A DNA stretch of 64,000 nt from Halichoerus grypus (Eukaryota; Chordata; Mammalia; Carnivora; Phocidae). The notes beneath the pieces are model-generated. The model was not told the origin of the DNA. It ran no database searches and saw only the letters and a list, made by a program, of their open reading frames with translations. Below are positions 12,675-23,815 of this stretch, piece after piece. Position 1 is the stretch's first letter. Each line of letters begins with the position of its first letter. The position numbers and the translations under genes were made by a program. The stretch is taken from assembly GCF_964656455.1 (NCBI RefSeq), contig NC_135714.1, positions 123,560,131-123,624,130 of the forward strand. Direction: 5' to 3'.

Positions 12675-12790
12675 CAAGAGCACTAGATTAAGAGTCAGAA
12701 GACCTGACTTATCGGCCTGACAAGATTGCTTTAAGCATCTAAATGAGGCAATAGCCATGAATGGCCCTTAGAAACAATAAAGTACTTTAG
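12675..12790 (+). repeat. MIR fragment
   Basis: 'gcaagagcactagattaagagtcagaagacctgac' (quoted in part: agagcactagattaagagtc) matches the 5' core of MIR. It decays after about 100 bases. Confidence 0.65.
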
Positions 12791-12878
12791 AAAATATTTG
12801 AATAATTCACTTTCACAAATTTCACAAATTCACAAATTTCACACTTTTCATGTGTGCAGAGAATGAAATACATTTTTA

Positions 12879-13083
12879 TTTATTTATTTTTTTTAAAGAT
12901 TTTATTTATTTATTTGACAGCGAGAGACACAGTGAGAGAGGGAACACAGCAGGGGGGAGTGGGAGAGGGAGAAGCAGGCCTCCTGCCGAGCAGGGAGCCC
13001 GATGCGGGGCTCGATCCCAGGACCCCGGGATCATGACCTGAGCCAAAGGCAGACGCTTAACGACTGAGCCACCCAGGCGCCCC
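12879..13083 (-). mobile_element. SINEC, minus strand
   Basis: Full-length copy with T-rich tail at the left and 'gagccacccaggcgcccc' at the right. The 15-bp target duplication tgaaatacattttta at 12864-12878 and 13084-13098 is perfect, so it is relatively young. Confidence 0.95.
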
Positions 13084-13098
13084 TGAAATACATTTTTA

Positions 13099-14604
13099 AA
13101 AGAAACTTCTATTAAAAAGTTTCCAAAGGACTATAAAAGATTCCCAGTAAAATTTTCAACTGTCCTTATCAGAAACATAAGGGAAGAGGGTAGTGAGGTA
13201 GCAGCTGCTCAAGGGATCAGAGAACAGAGAGCTCAAAATCTGACATCAGGGAGAGCGCTGACAATACTTGCATCTTTCTAAGAAAGTTTGAAGAAAATAG
13301 ATTCACAGTTTTCCACAAGACCTAATTTCAATTTAATTACTGATCTTTTAACTACAAAGCAGCGAAATATTCACACAAGCAGAGCTATTTATTGGCCACC
13401 TCGGGGCACTTGTCCTTAGATTGGCCCCTTCTCACATCTTTACAATGTTTTTGGACACCTGCGAAATTCTGAAGGCAGAAGAAAATGTCTGCTCACATCT
13501 CTATTCATGCCTCAGGGTCCTATGACCCAACGTTATTACTAATTTATTAATAATTATTATACTATATTCATAGTGGGATTTAGATTAGACCACATTTAGA
13601 TGACAATGGATATATGAAGTTGGATATATGAAGAATATTTTAATTGAGATTATACTAATTTATGATTTATTGCGAAGCCAATGAAGGGCCCTAAAGGTCT
13701 AAATGCCTCAGGCCCAGAATTACTTAAACGAGGCCAGAATAATTAAACACAAGCCTCAGTATGACCTAGAAACAATAATTCAAGACAAAGTTTGGAGATA
13801 TGTGAGTTTCTCTAAGAAAGACTGGGGGAAAGAGATCCCTTGCTCTTTACAAGGTTCAGTTTAAATTAAATCACACTGATTTATTCTCAAAGTTGTAAAG
13901 TCACAACATAGTGATGCAAGCCCCCTTATTCTGTAAGAAGCCACAGACAGAAATATTAAGTGAATACTCTTCTCTGTATTGAATCAATCTCTCCTGCTTT
14001 CCATCTCTATGTCCCTCCAGCCCTCCCCTCCATTCTTCCTTTTCTTTTTCTAAAAAGCAATGGGCTAAGTCTATAAAGAAATAGGAAGCAATATGGCCTG
14101 GCCACCTTTCCATATTTCTTTATCCTTGCATCCCCATCCTACCCCGCCCCCTCTCCTCAGTAGTGATGTGAGAGGGAAGGTTTTATTCATTTAGGTCAAA
14201 GGTGAGAATCCCAGGACAATATTGTCCTTTTAATAGTCTTTGGTATGACAGAAAACGTAAAACCAGAGGCGCATACCTCTCTTATCCACACATACCATCA
14301 ACATCAATAGGTACTCTACCACAGCCTCAGGCAGCTGAATTCTAACAGGCATTCTGCCCTCAGACCACTCCTGCATCCTGATGAGCCAGCTGGCTTTCGA
14401 CTGCTCATCCATTCCTTGTATTTCCCTCTTCTCTACTGTTTCTAAACACAGATCAGCTAAGCCCTACATATTTCATCACAGCTACGTGAATGTTTCTGAT
14501 GCTTAAGGAATATTAAATTATTGATTACTGCAAGTTGGTATCAACACTAGATGGTATTTTATGGACAGAGAGAGAGGAAGAAAAGTTACTTCAGCAAACA
14601 TTCA
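13099..14604. other. Unclassified non-coding sequence
   Basis: No gene or nameable repeat. A small tandem doubling of ggatatatgaag occurs near 13609-13633. Confidence 0.35.
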
Positions 14605-14785
14605 ACTTCATCATTTAGTAGCTGTGTGATTTAGTCAAAGCAATCAATCTGTTTCTTTCATTCTAAGAAGGGGAGAATAATAACTATGAGATTATTACAG
14701 GGGTTGAATATGATAATACATAAAGAATGCCTCCGAAGGACTGGCACAAAGAGAGAGCACTCGGTAAGTGTTCACTGTTTTTCAT
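14605..14785 (+). repeat. MIR
   Basis: 'tagtagctgtgtgatttag', 'ggagaataataactat' and 'gcactcggtaagtgttcact' follow the MIR consensus order (tagctgtgtgacc, ataataatag, gcgctcaataaatg). Confidence 0.7.
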
Positions 14786-15734
14786 GTTGCTATGAGGACA
14801 AGAGGGAGTCTATGCAAGGCAGCAAGGAGACCACCAGGCCTCAGTAAATCTCTGAAAGAACCTGGATGCTTCTGCACGCCAGCCCTTCCTTCCTCTCATA
14901 CTTCAGTGTTAAAGATGCGCGTGAACAAGATCACTCAACAGCAACGCTTGCACTGAATGTGAACAAAGAAAATCAGTGGAGAATTTGATTGTGAAAACAC
15001 TGAAAAGGGCCTTTTTTAGCATGGAAGATGATTCATATTTAACCTGTGGCTATTCTGGGTAAAGCTAGAATTACTGCCCAAGTTGGAAGTAGCATAATCA
15101 CCGGACAGGCTGGAGTATGTGGTCAGGCATGTAACATTTTTAACAGGCATGGGGAAACAAAGTCTAATATGGAAAGAGCTAAATGTGAACAGTAGTTGAA
15201 ATAACAACTTACTCCTTCTTTAATATGGAAGACTATCTTTTCACTTGACAAATGCATATGACAGTGACAAATGCCCCATGTAGCTTCTGTTATGTGAAAT
15301 TAAAAGATACAGTACAATTTCCTTATGGTGATAATTCCCTTTGCAATCATTTTTACTATGAAGCATTTCATACAGTTTTAAAATGTAGAGAATATAATAA
15401 ATCCTTGGGTATACACCACTCAGCTTAAGAAATAAAACATTACAAATGTAATTGAAGCCTCCCCTAATGATCTCATTCCTAATTCCTCTTTCCCCTAGAC
15501 CCCAAGGTAGTCGTCATACTGAATTTGGTGTTATTTAGTCACATGGGATGCATTCTCAAGGTTACTTTCTCAGACCAAGATAAAAAGGCTAGTCTTCTAT
15601 CAATATTTAGAATGAATTATTCCCTTTGTGCCTCTGAGTAGAATTTATGATGTGGCAAGGTCTAGCAACATCATAATTTTAAATTAAATCAAAAAAGGGA
15701 AAATATTCTTATTTTAAGGTCACTCCAACTATGA
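14786..15734. other. Unclassified sequence with an old repeat fragment
   Basis: Mostly unremarkable. About 15400-15500 ('ccactcagcttaagaaataaaacattac', quoted in part: cagcttaagaaataaaac) resembles an old LINE 3' region, family uncertain. Confidence 0.35.
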
Positions 15735-16660
15735 AATGCAATGTCCTTAAAAAATAAAATGAAATCAAGGCTATCTGGAAATATATGGAGAAAAAACTCT
15801 ATCGATGTGGAAAGAATTCAAGATTTGAGTTTCAGCAATATGGCAGACTATACATTAAAAATCTTTTCTGCTAGATTAGCTGGAAACGTTGAGAAAAATT
15901 ACACAAACTATAAAGCAACGCACAGCTAAGCCCATATAAAAGAAAAATATCCAGGTGCCAGGAATATTGAAGCAACTAAAAACAGGACTGGCAAATGGGT
16001 AGGCTACTCTGCATTTGCCTTAATGATGGGTGGTGAGTAACAGTTGCAACCTAGGAATTTGGCTTTTAAGGTAATGCAAAGGACAGGAGATGAGAACTTG
16101 GCTCTTGCAAGGTGGAAAATTGAAATTAAGATCCCTGCATAAAACTAGAAGGGCTAAAATCTCAGTTGGGGGCAAAAAAAAAATCTCCCCACCAGAAAAA
16201 GAAGACAATAGACAATGGGGAAACTGGTTTATCTGTGCTGGGGTAAAATAAATCCCTTGGGAATGTATAATCTGGGCCTGCACAACAAAAAGAGAACTGA
16301 ATTTATGTCACATGTGGTCTAGAAAGCCACAAGTCAAAAGATTATGAAGAACTAAGTCCTAAGCCAAGGATCTCCAATGAGTGCACACAGAAGTAAATCC
16401 GAAACTATTTTGGAAGAACACTCTAACTCAAGTTGCACAGGAATTTTATAGATAAATTCATAACCCAAGATTTAAGGCAAAAGAGAAAACAAAAATAGAT
16501 TAAAACACCCAAGAAATTAACACAATAGAAATGTCTGACAGAGACTACTAGATAATCATGACTAAAAGAATTATCATATATTTTAACTAATTAGTCTAAA
16601 ATTCCCTAAAATTCTAGTAACTAATACAAATCTGCATTCCTTAACAAAAACAAAAATGAA
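15735..16660 (+). repeat. Possible old L1M/HAL1 fragment
   Basis: A-rich sequence with 'atggcagactatacattaa' and 'agaaattaacacaatagaaatg' resembles the 5' part of an old L1 or half-L1 element. Both boundaries are guesses and no reading frame survives. Confidence 0.35.
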
Positions 16661-17439
16661 AAATGGATGAGTAGCCATTCAGGAAAGATTAATAATTGTG
16701 TTTGGGGGAAAGATCAGGGCAAACCCAGAAACAGGAAATACTCAATTATTTGCCACTGAATTACTTTGGCACCATGTAAGAATATAAAGTTGTAAATGCA
16801 CTTAACAGTTAGCTACTGGAGGATAACATGGCCTCCTTTTGGAAATGTGCAAACTCAGGCTCTTTCGTCAAAAGTACCTGCGAAAACATCGATGTGGAGC
16901 AAGCACCTGTATAGGATCTGGAGGATCCTGGTCTACACATCAAAATGAACACAGTAGTTTAAAAGCTGGACGAGGTGGTAGTGAAGAAAAATGTCATACT
17001 CTTCTTTAAATTTTCTCCTATATTTAACTATTTGTAATTTAACTGTATAAATTTATATAAAAATTTAACTTTATAAATTAATAAAGTTAATATATTATGT
17101 CAATATAATATAATATGTCAATATATTCACCATTGTCTCCTTACCTAATTTATTATTCTGAGGCCCCATGTAATAGATACCTATATAAACATCTCAGCAT
17201 GATATCTATATCTGTTTATTATCTTTTACCTAAATCTCCTCCCAGCCACATGTGAGCAAACAAAGAATTCTGCCTATTTTATATTTCCAGTCATTTCTTG
17301 CCACTTCTACTGCCATATTCCTATCTGGCCCCTCATACATCCCACCTGGGCTTTTCACTTAGTCATCAAATATTTCATTGCAAGCTTACTATCTATCAGG
17401 TACTGTTGTTCCAGATGCTACATTACTAAGATGCTTTCC
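16661..17439. other. AT-rich unclassified sequence
   Basis: About 17020-17130 is extremely AT-rich (repeated atataatataatatg). No gene seen. Confidence 0.35.
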
Positions 17440-17650
17440 GAACCTATCTTTATTGCCTCCAATGCTTCCTGCTCCAATTGAATCTTACTGATTTAACCTT
17501 CTTAAAACACATTATCACTCACCTACCTATTCAAAACTCTTCAAGGGTTCCCTGAAAGAAGATACAGGCCAAACTTTTTACCCTGACTTTAAAAGGCCCT
17601 CCAAAATCTGGCCCAAAACTACCTTTCTAAAGTTTTCTGTCACCTCTCTC
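17440..17650. repeat. L2-like ancient LINE fragment
   Basis: 'aaaactcttcaagggttcc', 'aggccctccaaaatctggcc' and 'actacctttctaaagttt' match a widespread mammalian repeat that I associate with L2. A second copy of the same type lies at 55550-55700. Orientation relative to L2 not certain. Confidence 0.45.
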
Positions 17651-17691
17651 CTAGATGTTTACTTGCATGGGTTTGAGAAGCAATATCTTCC

Positions 17692-17723
17692 ATTGCTTCT
17701 TGGCCTTTTGGCTAAGATCAAGT
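17692..17723 (+). pseudogene. RNU2: U2 snRNA 5' fragment, tailless retro-insert
   Basis: The 32 bases attgcttcttggccttttgg...aagatcaagt match the first ~32 nucleotides of U2 spliceosomal RNA, with two C-to-T changes at CpG positions. The match then stops. There is no poly(A), and a direct repeat of 17-18 bp lies on each side. It lacks the branch-point pairing, Sm and 3' stem regions, so it cannot make a working U2 RNA. This fits the class of 3'-truncated, tailless snRNA retropseudogenes known from mammals. Confidence 0.9.
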
Positions 17724-17740
17724 GAGAAGCAATATCTTCC

Positions 17741-17817
17741 TTTTTTTAAGTGAGGCTCGAACTCACAACCCTGAAATCAATAGTCACAATCTTCCAACTG
17801 AGCCAGCCAGGTACCCT
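17741..17817 (-). mobile_element. Short old-type tRNA-derived SINE
   Basis: T7 at the left, then 'gaggctcgaactcac' (B-box region reversed) and 'tgagccagccaggtaccc' at the right, so the head points right. It consists of little more than the tRNA-like part, like the plus-strand copies at 54772 and 36946. It shares its target duplication with the U2 fragment to its left. Confidence 0.8.
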
Positions 17818-18470
17818 GAGAAGCAATATCTTCCAAATAAGCCATATAGATTTCTTCCTCCCAGAAAGCCAAACTGAGTAAAAAACAAAACCCAATTATA
17901 TTCAATTTACAGAAAACATATAAGAAATATAAGGATATGAAATGGTCAAAAATAAAAGAATGGAAAAAGATGTAACATTCAACACCAATCAAAAGAAAAT
18001 TGGTATAGTTTTATTAAATCAGAAAAGTAGCTTTTATGGCAAAAAATAAAAACAATACTAGAGACAAAGAAGTACATTCATTTTAAGTGGTTTGATTCAT
18101 CAGAAAGATATAACAATTCTAAGTGTGTATGTACTTAATAACATAGCTTCAATATATAAAGAGAAAATTGACAGAATTATAAGGAAAAGTAGACAAATCC
18201 ACAATCATGTGGAAGATTTTCATACAACTTTCTTATTAACTGATAGAATGGGCAGACAAAAAAAATCAGTTGAGTTTAAAATATTGGACATAATTAATAA
18301 ACCTGATCTATATTAACATACATGGAGCACTGCAACATATAATTTTTTATGAAACACTAATAAAAACTGAGCATATGCTGGGCTAGTAAAGCAAGTTTCA
18401 ACAAATTTCAAAATATGTTCTTTGACCACAGAGTAATTATGCTAGAAATCAATGATTAAAGATATTTTGA

Positions 18471-18661
18471 GGGGTGCCCAGGTGGCTCAGTCGGTTGAGC
18501 ACTGGACTCTTGATTTCAGCTCAGGTCATGATCTCAGAGTCATGGGACGGAACCCCTCGTCGGGCTCCATGTTCAGCAGGGAGTCTGCTTGAGATTCTCT
18601 CTCTCCTTCTCCCTCTGACCCTCCCCCACTAAAATAAATAAGTAAATCTTTTTTAAAAAAA
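18471..18661 (+). mobile_element. Older-type SINEC
   Basis: Head ggggtgcccaggtggctcag, then 'gagcactggactcttgattt', a variant differing from the younger 'aagcgtctgccttcggctc' type. The tail is A-rich. The flanking repeat is short and imperfect (aaagata at about 18458 and 18660), suggesting greater age. Confidence 0.85.
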
Positions 18662-19726
18662 AGATACGTGGAAAATCCCCATATTTTGGAAAGAAAATGA
18701 TGAAATGTACTTCTAAATAACCCATGGGTCAAAGAGAAGCATTCTAATAGATAACAGATATCATTCTAACTAGATGCTAGTGGTATAGTTAGTGGTATAG
18801 TGCTAAGATAAACCAGAGCTGTACTTAGAGGGCAATTTACAGCTTTAAGTGCATATTTTAGACAAGAAGAATGCTGGAAATCAGTAATTTAAGTATTCAT
18901 CTCAAAAACTTAGAAAAATAAGGCAAATTAGCCCTAAAGAAAATAATAAAGAGCAGAAAGTAATGAAATAGAATATATGCATTAGAAAGGATAAAGCCAA
19001 CATTTGTTTCATGGAAAATACTAACAGAATTGATACATTTTTGCTGAGACTAATGAAAAAGAAAAAGGATATCACAAATAATCAATATCAGGAATGATGA
19101 GAGATCTAATAATACAGATCCTACAGACATTATAAAGATCATAAAATGATAATAACTTTATGCCAATAAATTTGAAATGTAGACAAAATGGATAAACTCC
19201 CAGAAAAATACAAATTACCAAAACTTACACAAGAGGAAGTACAAAAATCTAAATAATTCATCTATTTAGAATTAGAAATCAAACCTATAAATATGTCTTC
19301 ACAATGAATATTTTAAGTCATTTAAGGAATTACTCTAAGCTCATACAAACTCTTCCAGAAAACAAACGAAAACTTTCTCATTTATTTTATGAAGCCAAAA
19401 TAATTCCAATACCAAAACATGAAAAGGACAGTACAAAAAGGAATACTATAGGCTAATCTCACTCGATGCAAAAACCATTGGTGCACATGGATGAAAAATT
19501 TCTAAACTAATTTTTACCAAACCAAGTTCAGTGATTCATAACAAAAGATAATGCCTATAGTCAAGTTAGATTTATTCCAGAAAGATGGTTATTCAACATG
19601 TAAAAATCAACCAATATAATCCAACATAATAATAAAAAAGAAAAAAATCATATGGTTATTTCAATAGGTGCAAGAAAAGCTTTTTATACCCTCAGTATTC
19701 ATTCACGATTTTAAAACGAACAAATG

Positions 19727-19941
19727 GGGCACCTGGGTGGCTCAGTCGTTAAGCGTCTGCCTTTGGCTCAGGTCATGATCTCAGGGTCCTGGGATCGAGG
19801 CCCCGCATTGGGCTCCCTGCTCAGCGGGAAGCCTGCTTCTCCCTCTCCCACTCCCCCTGCTTGTGTTCCCTCTCTCATTGTGTCTCTGTCTGTCAAATAA
19901 ATAAATAAAATCTTGAAAAAAATAAAAAATAAAAAATAAAT
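19727..19941 (+). mobile_element. SINEC in old L1
   Basis: Head ggggcacctgggtggctcag; tail ends in (aaataaa)-type repeats. Perfect target duplication aaaacgaacaaatg at 19713-19726 and 19942-19955. Confidence 0.94.
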
Positions 19942-20640
19942 AAAACGAACAAATGATTGTGGTAAACTAGAAATAGAAAAGACTAGCATTAATTTTATTA
20001 AGGGTTTCTTGAAAAAAACCTAAGCATTCTTGGAAAAAACCTAAGCAAACATCATACAAAACGGTGAAATCTTGAAGCTTTCTCATTGGGATCAGAAACA
20101 AGGGAAGAATGACTGCTTTCAATGTTCAATTTAACATCTCAGACTTCTATTTAATACATTACTGGAGGCATAATTAGTATAATAAGAAAAATAAAAGTAT
20201 AAGGAAAGGAAAATAAAAAAGAGGCATCATTTAGAGATGTAAAAAATCCAAAAGAATCTACAGAAAAATTATTTTAATTAAGGGGAAAGTTAGAAAGTTG
20301 CTGATTATAATTAATTTACAAAAATCAATTTGACTTCAATTTACCAAAATAAACTACTTTAAGTATCATTTGTAATAGCATCAAAAATATCAAATTCCTA
20401 GGAATAAATCTATAAAAAATATACAAGATGTCTCCCAAGAAAACTATGACACTATTGAAAGACATTAAAGTCTCAAACAAATGGAGTCTTCTGTAAATCA
20501 GAAGACTCAATAATGAAAAGTGTTCTCATTGATCTATAGATTCAAAGCAATCCCAATAAAAATTCTATAGTTTGTGTGTGCGTGTACGTGTTTATGTGTA
20601 AGCTGATAAGCTGAATATAAAATGTATATAGTAATGAAAA

Positions 20641-23600
20641 AGGCCAAGAATGTTTGAAATAGTTAAAAAAGAACAAGCTGGAAGAACTTGATCTAGGAGA
20701 AAAAAGTGGTTGAGAGGGGACACAGAGAGAGCTTCCAGGATACTGAGGTGTTCTAATCTTTGGCATGTACATAGGTGTCTACCTTGACCTAATTCATTAA
20801 GCTGGTGTTTGGTGCACTTTACTGTATATACATTATGCTTCATACACACAACTAAAAAGGAAAAAGGCTAAAAAAAAAAAAAAAGCTGACAAAATCAGCC
20901 AAAGACTATCGTAGATAGGACTCAGGTGCTCATCTAATTCCTATACAACCAAGTGACTTTCTTCTAGCTTGCAAATAATAAAGAAAAATTTCACATACAG
21001 AACCTTCCCATTAAAATATTTCCTCTTACTATATTCACTAGCTACAGAGTATATGCAAAATGGTTATTATTATTTAAAACAAGAAACTGCTTAGATTGTA
21101 TTGTTTCTTCATATCACTAGTATACCTCATGCTTCAGTTGACACATCTTTAAAAAGAATTATAGTATGAATAATACTGTTTCAAAGCCTTCTTCAGTTTT
21201 AAAATAAGACTTTCTTATTTTGAATCCGAAAGCAATTAGACGTAAGACAAGCACGAATTGGACCCAAAGGAATGAAGTTGTGTTCCTACTAATGCTGATT
21301 CTGTTTAAAAACACAACATGCCATATTCCAAGAACTCAAAATATTTTTGTAATGGCCACTTGAGAGCCTTATTTGGAGCTGTGTGTGATTTCTGATGGTC
21401 TTGCTTACAAGTGTATTTTTCTAAGAATTCCATTTATTACCTAAATCTCTGGAATGGAAGAGGGAACCTGGAACAATGGATCCAAACTGGGTGGACATTT
21501 CTATGATTCCACAAGCATCAATCTCTAAGGAACGCCCTTTGGAAAAACACAGATTTCCACCCGGCTTTTTACCCCAGGCAATCTTCTGATAACCTTCTCC
21601 ATGGTTTCAATCTTAGATAATATTAGATAATCTTAGACAAATATTAAACATTTTAATTTACATAAAATTGTTTCAAAAACTAGGGTTTTTATTCCACAGT
21701 GTCCTTTACAACTTATAATGGTAGGGGGTGTTAGGCTACCCATTCTGCCTCTTTTCTTCTCCGAAGTTTTAATATAGCATTAAATATAAGAAATATATAA
21801 GGGTATGGATATAAAACCATAGTTATAACAGGGTAAGAGTAAACTTTCACCACATCCTACCCTACCTTTTTTCCATCCTGTAACTTAAAGATGTTACAGA
21901 TTACTCAGGTTAGCACCCCACTGTACTAGTCTGAAAATAACCTCCTCACTCCTCCACAAATTTGTAATTTTCCATGCCTAAAATGCCTCCCCATTTCATC
22001 TCACTCTACTTAAATTTGCATGTTTTGGAACTAGAGTGTAAATTTAGGAACACTTTTTTTCCCCACTCCTGATGATTCTCAACTAGAAGGAGGTTCAATT
22101 CCTTTACTATGGCTGGACTTCTCTCCAACCTGTCACATGGCCCTGAGGAGGTTAACAACTGGTTTGTGAATATAGGAAGAACAATTCAGAATATATGGCT
22201 CTGTTCCATCCTCCTTCGAGAGAGAATCCTGCCCCATTCAGTGTGCAGCCAGCCACGACATGAATCTTAGGGATTCATTATTAGAAACCCAAATTAGCTA
22301 AGACTTCGAAAGACATCCATCAGCCTTCAGGAAAGAAGGTAATTATTTCAGCCTTCATCTTCACTATTTGTTTCTCAACTTGTACAGAACCAAGGAAGGA
22401 GGCCTCTTTAGATAACCTTGTATACATGAGTGTCTTTCTCTTCCATAAGAACCTTACAACTACACTAGGCATTGGTGGTATCTGGTTTACTCAATACTAC
22501 TTCATACTGAGGATGTGTGAATGTCTCTGTGTGTCCCTAGCCATCAACAGCTAGACCATAAGTTCTTTCTGAATAAGACATACGTTTTCTTCTTATTTGT
22601 ATTCTACACGGGACTTAAGGCATTCAATAGTACATGTTGTTTGAAAAAAGATGCAATATTTTTCTCCTGGGAACTAGAAGTAATATAACTGATTACAGCA
22701 TTATAAACATCTTTTTTTTGTTTGATAGGAATGAGCAATCAAGTATCCATAATAATTAAAAAATGACACTGTGGGTTATTCCCTTCTAAGTAAATCTTTA
22801 TAAAATGTATGCCTTCCGGCCTTAGTATATATCCTAAGCCAAACTACTTATCTTTCTTCATTGGCACAGTATTACTAACTTGATTAGTTATGTTATTAAA
22901 GATAGTCTAGAACAGGAACTTCTTCTCAGTGGATCAAAACAGAGAAAGCTTATTCAAAGTGGCCTGAGAGAACAATACTGAAAAGAGACAAGTTTGGAGC
23001 TAGCAAAATAGTGCTTATCATAAAATTCTAAAGGGGCAAGACAGGACATCAACAAGAAGTAGCTACCAGCAGCTAAGGGATTCAGACCTAGATCAGGAGT
23101 AATAAAGGGTCTAGTAGACTGGCTTAGAACTAGTTAGATATGGTAAGTGTGCTGGAGCTTCTCTTCTAGCATGATACTCACTTCCTGCTTCTGGAAATGT
23201 GTGTCTTAAAGAACTTACAGGGCTGTTTATCTACTCCAGCTTGCAACACTGGAAAGTTATATCAAGTATGTTTTCCTTTTTGGTAAGGTTGAAAAATGCA
23301 AGAAATGAGCTTTGATATTTTGCATGGGCTCAAAAGGACAATGTAGTTAATAACTAAAAAGTTTGTCTTAGCCCCCACCCACTGTAACAGAATTTACAGA
23401 ATTTAGAGGGTCCTACTGCTTTGTGTGGGAAAATTCTACATAATTGCTATCATGGCAGGGTGTAAGTATATGGTAGATAATAAAATACAGATGCTAAAAA
23501 GGGGTTCTAAGGTTACCACACAGGCAGTGTTGCAGAACTAGCGGTTATCTTCCCAAGTCCAGCAGAATTCATGAGGGAAGAGGGGGAAAAACAGCCATTT

Positions 23601-23654
23601 CTTCCCCATAGATTTCTCAGATCAAACCACATGAACTGAAGACAAACTAATAAC
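20641..23654. other. Unclassified non-coding sequence
   Basis: No gene or clearly nameable repeat apart from a homopolymer A run at about 20869-20884. The only frames are short chance ones. Confidence 0.4.
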
Positions 23655-23815
23655 AAAACCAGCTACTTTTTGTTGAATACTGCTATTTGCCACACACTGT
23701 GCTAAGTGTTTCCCTTTATTATCTCACTTAAACCTCTGAGGTGAGTACCGCTATTACTTCCAGTTTGCAGATGAGGGTGTTGAGGCTTAGAAAGATTGTG
23801 TGTGGCAGATACTGC
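23655..23815 (-). repeat. MIR, minus strand
   Basis: 'cactgtgctaagtgtttcc', 'ttatctcacttaaacctc' and 'agatgagggtgttgaggct' follow the reversed MIR consensus in order. Confidence 0.75.

Larger units (their letters stand above)
17674..17835. repeat. Triplicated target site (18 bp x 3)
   Basis: The sequence tgagaagcaatatcttcc occurs three times without mismatch, ending at 17691, 17740 and 17834. The first two copies bracket the U2 snRNA fragment; the second and third bracket a minus-strand SINE. One target site has therefore been used for two insertions, each leaving a duplication. Confidence 0.9.
17930..20640 (+). mobile_element. Old L1M, endonuclease/RT region, fragmented
   Basis: Translated remnants correspond to the L1 ORF2 endonuclease-to-reverse-transcriptase stretch, for example around 17970-18330 and an RT-like block near 20060-20260 ('ggtgaaatcttgaa', 'tatttaatacattactgg'). 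Heavily mutated, with no long frame. SINEs at 18471 and 19727 are inserted in it. Ends approximate. Confidence 0.65.

Noticed and set aside
17692..17723. Functional U2 snRNA gene
   Set aside because: Only the first ~32 nucleotides are present, and direct repeats flank it on both sides.
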